A stretch of DNA of 12,434 bases from contig CABUGR010000008.1 in assembly GCA_902491135.1 (NCBI GenBank), positions 1-12,434 of the forward strand, read 5' to 3'. The position numbers were made by a program, and so were the translations under genes. The DNA is from an uncultured Collinsella sp. (GTDB lineage: Bacteria > Actinomycetota > Coriobacteriia > Coriobacteriales > Coriobacteriaceae). The notes beneath the pieces are model-generated. The model worked only from the letters and a program-made list of their open reading frames with translations, was not told the origin of the DNA and did no database searches. Below, one piece after another: positions 11,252 through 12,434 of the stretch. Each line of letters starts with the position of its first letter. Position 1 is the first letter of the stretch.

Positions 11252-12434
11252 GTGGCAAACGAAAACGATTACGATGGCGGCGAGATTAAGATTCTCGAAG
11301 GTCTCGAGGCCGTTCGTAAGCGCCCGGGCATGTATATCGGCTCGACGAGCGCCAGCGGTCTGCATCACCTGGTGTGGGAGATCGTTGACAACTCCGTCGA
11401 CGAGGCCATGGCCGGTTTCTGCACCGAGATCCAGGTGACGGTCCACGCCGACAACTCCATCACGGTCGTCGACAACGGGCGCGGCATCCCCGTCGACGAG
11501 CACCCTGTTAAAAAGATCCCGACGCTCGAGGTCGTCATGACGATCTTGCACGCCGGCGGTAAGTTCGATAACTCGGCCTATAAGGTCTCGGGCGGCCTGC
11601 ACGGCGTGGGCATCTCCGTCGTCAACGCACTGTCCAAGCGCGTGGTCGTTCAGGTTCGTCGCGATGGCAACACCTACGAGATGGAGTTCTCGCGCGGCAA
11701 GACCGTCAAGAAGATGGAGGTCGTGGGCACCTCGGATTCGACGGGCACCACCGTCACCTTCTGGCCCGACGATGAGATCTTCGAGACCTGCATCTACGAT
11801 TTCGATACGCTGCACAACCGTCTGCAGGAGACGGCGTTCCTCAATAAGAACCTCAAAATCGTGCTGACCGACGAGCGCGAAGCGACTCCCCACGTGGAGG
11901 AGTTTTGCTACGAGGGCGGCATCATCGACTTCGTCAAGTTCCTCAACGAGGGCAAGGACGTCCCCGAGGCCTTTAAGGAGCCCATCTACATCGAGGGCAA
12001 ATCGGACCCGGACGCGCCTGTGGCCAAGATGGGAGAGGTCGAGGTTTCCCTGCAGTGGAATAGCGGCTACGGCGAGAACGTCATGTCGTTTGCCAACGAC
12101 ATCTACACCCCCGAAGGCGGCATGCACCTTGAGGGCTTCCGCACCGCGCTCACCCGCGTGATCAACGATTACGCGCGCAAGCAGAACCTGCTCAAGGAAA
12201 AAGACGCCAACCTGACCGGCGACGATGTGCGCGAGGGCCTTTCGGCCGTTATCTCGGTCAAGCTGCCCGATCCGCAGTTTGAGGGCCAGACCAAGGCAAA
12301 GCTCGGCAGCTCCTATATGCGAGCGCTCACGCTCAAGATTGTGACCGACGGCCTTGTCGATTACCTCGAGGAGCATCCCAAGCCCGCTCGCGAGATCGTC
12401 AAGAACGCGCAACAGGCCTGCAAGGCGCGCAATG
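11252..12434 (+). CDS. gyrB: DNA gyrase subunit B (3' end outside window)
   Basis: GyrB is the ATPase subunit of DNA gyrase, which introduces negative supercoils. The open frame runs 394 codons to the window edge; the full protein is normally about 640 residues, so the TOPRIM part is missing. The start is GTG 11252, with AAGGAGG four nt upstream, giving MANENDYDGGEIKILEGLEAV. Visible ATPase motifs are EIVDNSVDEA (catalytic Glu43, Mg-binding Asn47), DNGRGIP (Asp74, the aminocoumarin/ATP-contact position) and GGLHGVG (114-120). The transducer-domain motif QTKAKLGSS follows near the end. A GTG two bases earlier (11250) is in another frame. It is separated from the upstream operon by the terminator at 11173-11202. 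Confidence 0.98.
   Translation, partial: MANENDYDGGEIKILEGLEAVRKRPGMYIGSTSASGLHHLVWEIVDNSVDEAMAGFCTEIQVTVHADNSITVVDNGRGIPVDEHPVKKIPTLEVVMTILHAGGKFDNSAYKVSGGLHGVGISVVNALSKRVVVQVRRDGNTYEMEFSRGKTVKKMEVVGTSDSTGTTVTFWPDDEIFETCIYDFDTLHNRLQETAFLNKNLKIVLTDEREATPHVEEFCYEGGIIDFVKFLNEGKDVPEAFKEPIYIEGKSDPDAPVAKMGEVEVSLQWNSGYGENVMSFANDIYTPEGGMHLEGFRTALTRVINDYARKQNLLKEKDANLTGDDVREGLSAVISVKLPDPQFEGQTKAKLGSSYMRALTLKIVTDGLVDYLEEHPKPAREIVKNAQQACKARN

Noticed and set aside
11201..12412. Minus-strand open frame (403 codons) opposite gyrB
   Set aside because: Antisense shadow of gyrB, whose plus-strand frame carries all ATPase motifs; it also runs into the terminator.
1..12434. tRNA/rRNA genes, CRISPR arrays, insertion sequences, phage or plasmid modules
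   Set aside because: None seen. All sizeable coding frames are accounted for by core origin-region genes, and the repeats present are origin, parS or coding low-complexity elements.

Overview
This window is the chromosomal replication-origin region of a fairly GC-rich bacterium, most likely an actinobacterium of class Coriobacteriia (Collinsella/Olsenella/Atopobium-like). That placement is inference from three things: the gene order, the divergent DnaA, and a GHKL-type ATP-binding gene lying between rpmH and dnaA. Genes left of about 4.75 kb read on the minus strand and genes right of 5.0 kb read on the plus strand, so all point away from a central origin.

Left arm (minus strand, read from the centre outwards): rpmH (ribosomal protein L34), rnpA (RNase P protein), yidD, yidC and jag/khpB form one transcription unit. 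It starts from a near-consensus promoter at 4773-4802 and ends at a strong intrinsic terminator at 2522-2553. Beyond it lie rsmG, three perfect parS sites spaced exactly 39 bp apart, then parA and parB. parB runs off the left edge.

Centre: the origin appears bipartite. One half (about 4870-5045) lies between rpmH and the GHKL ATPase gene. The other (8139-8376) lies between dnaA and dnaN. Both halves carry the same non-canonical DnaA-box-like 9-mers (TTTTCAACA, TTTTCGACA), a shared 17-bp sequence and a shared CAGGTTTTGAA motif. The right half ends in an AT-rich tract with DnaA-trio-like repeats directly before dnaN and is the better candidate unwinding region. Between the halves lie a GHKL ATPase with a Gln/Pro/Tyr-rich linker and a C-terminal winged helix, and, 15 nt later, dnaA.

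Right arm (plus strand): dnaN (sliding clamp), recF and a DUF721/DciA-like gene are tightly packed or overlapping and end at an intrinsic terminator at 11173-11202. gyrB follows and runs off the right edge.

The genes cover replication initiation and elongation (dnaA, dnaN, dciA-like, gyrB), gap repair (recF), origin segregation (parA, parB, parS), and ribosome, RNase P and membrane-insertase functions. The one gene outside the textbook set is the origin-embedded ATPase/winged-helix protein. It is the best candidate here for an undescribed regulator of replication initiation.
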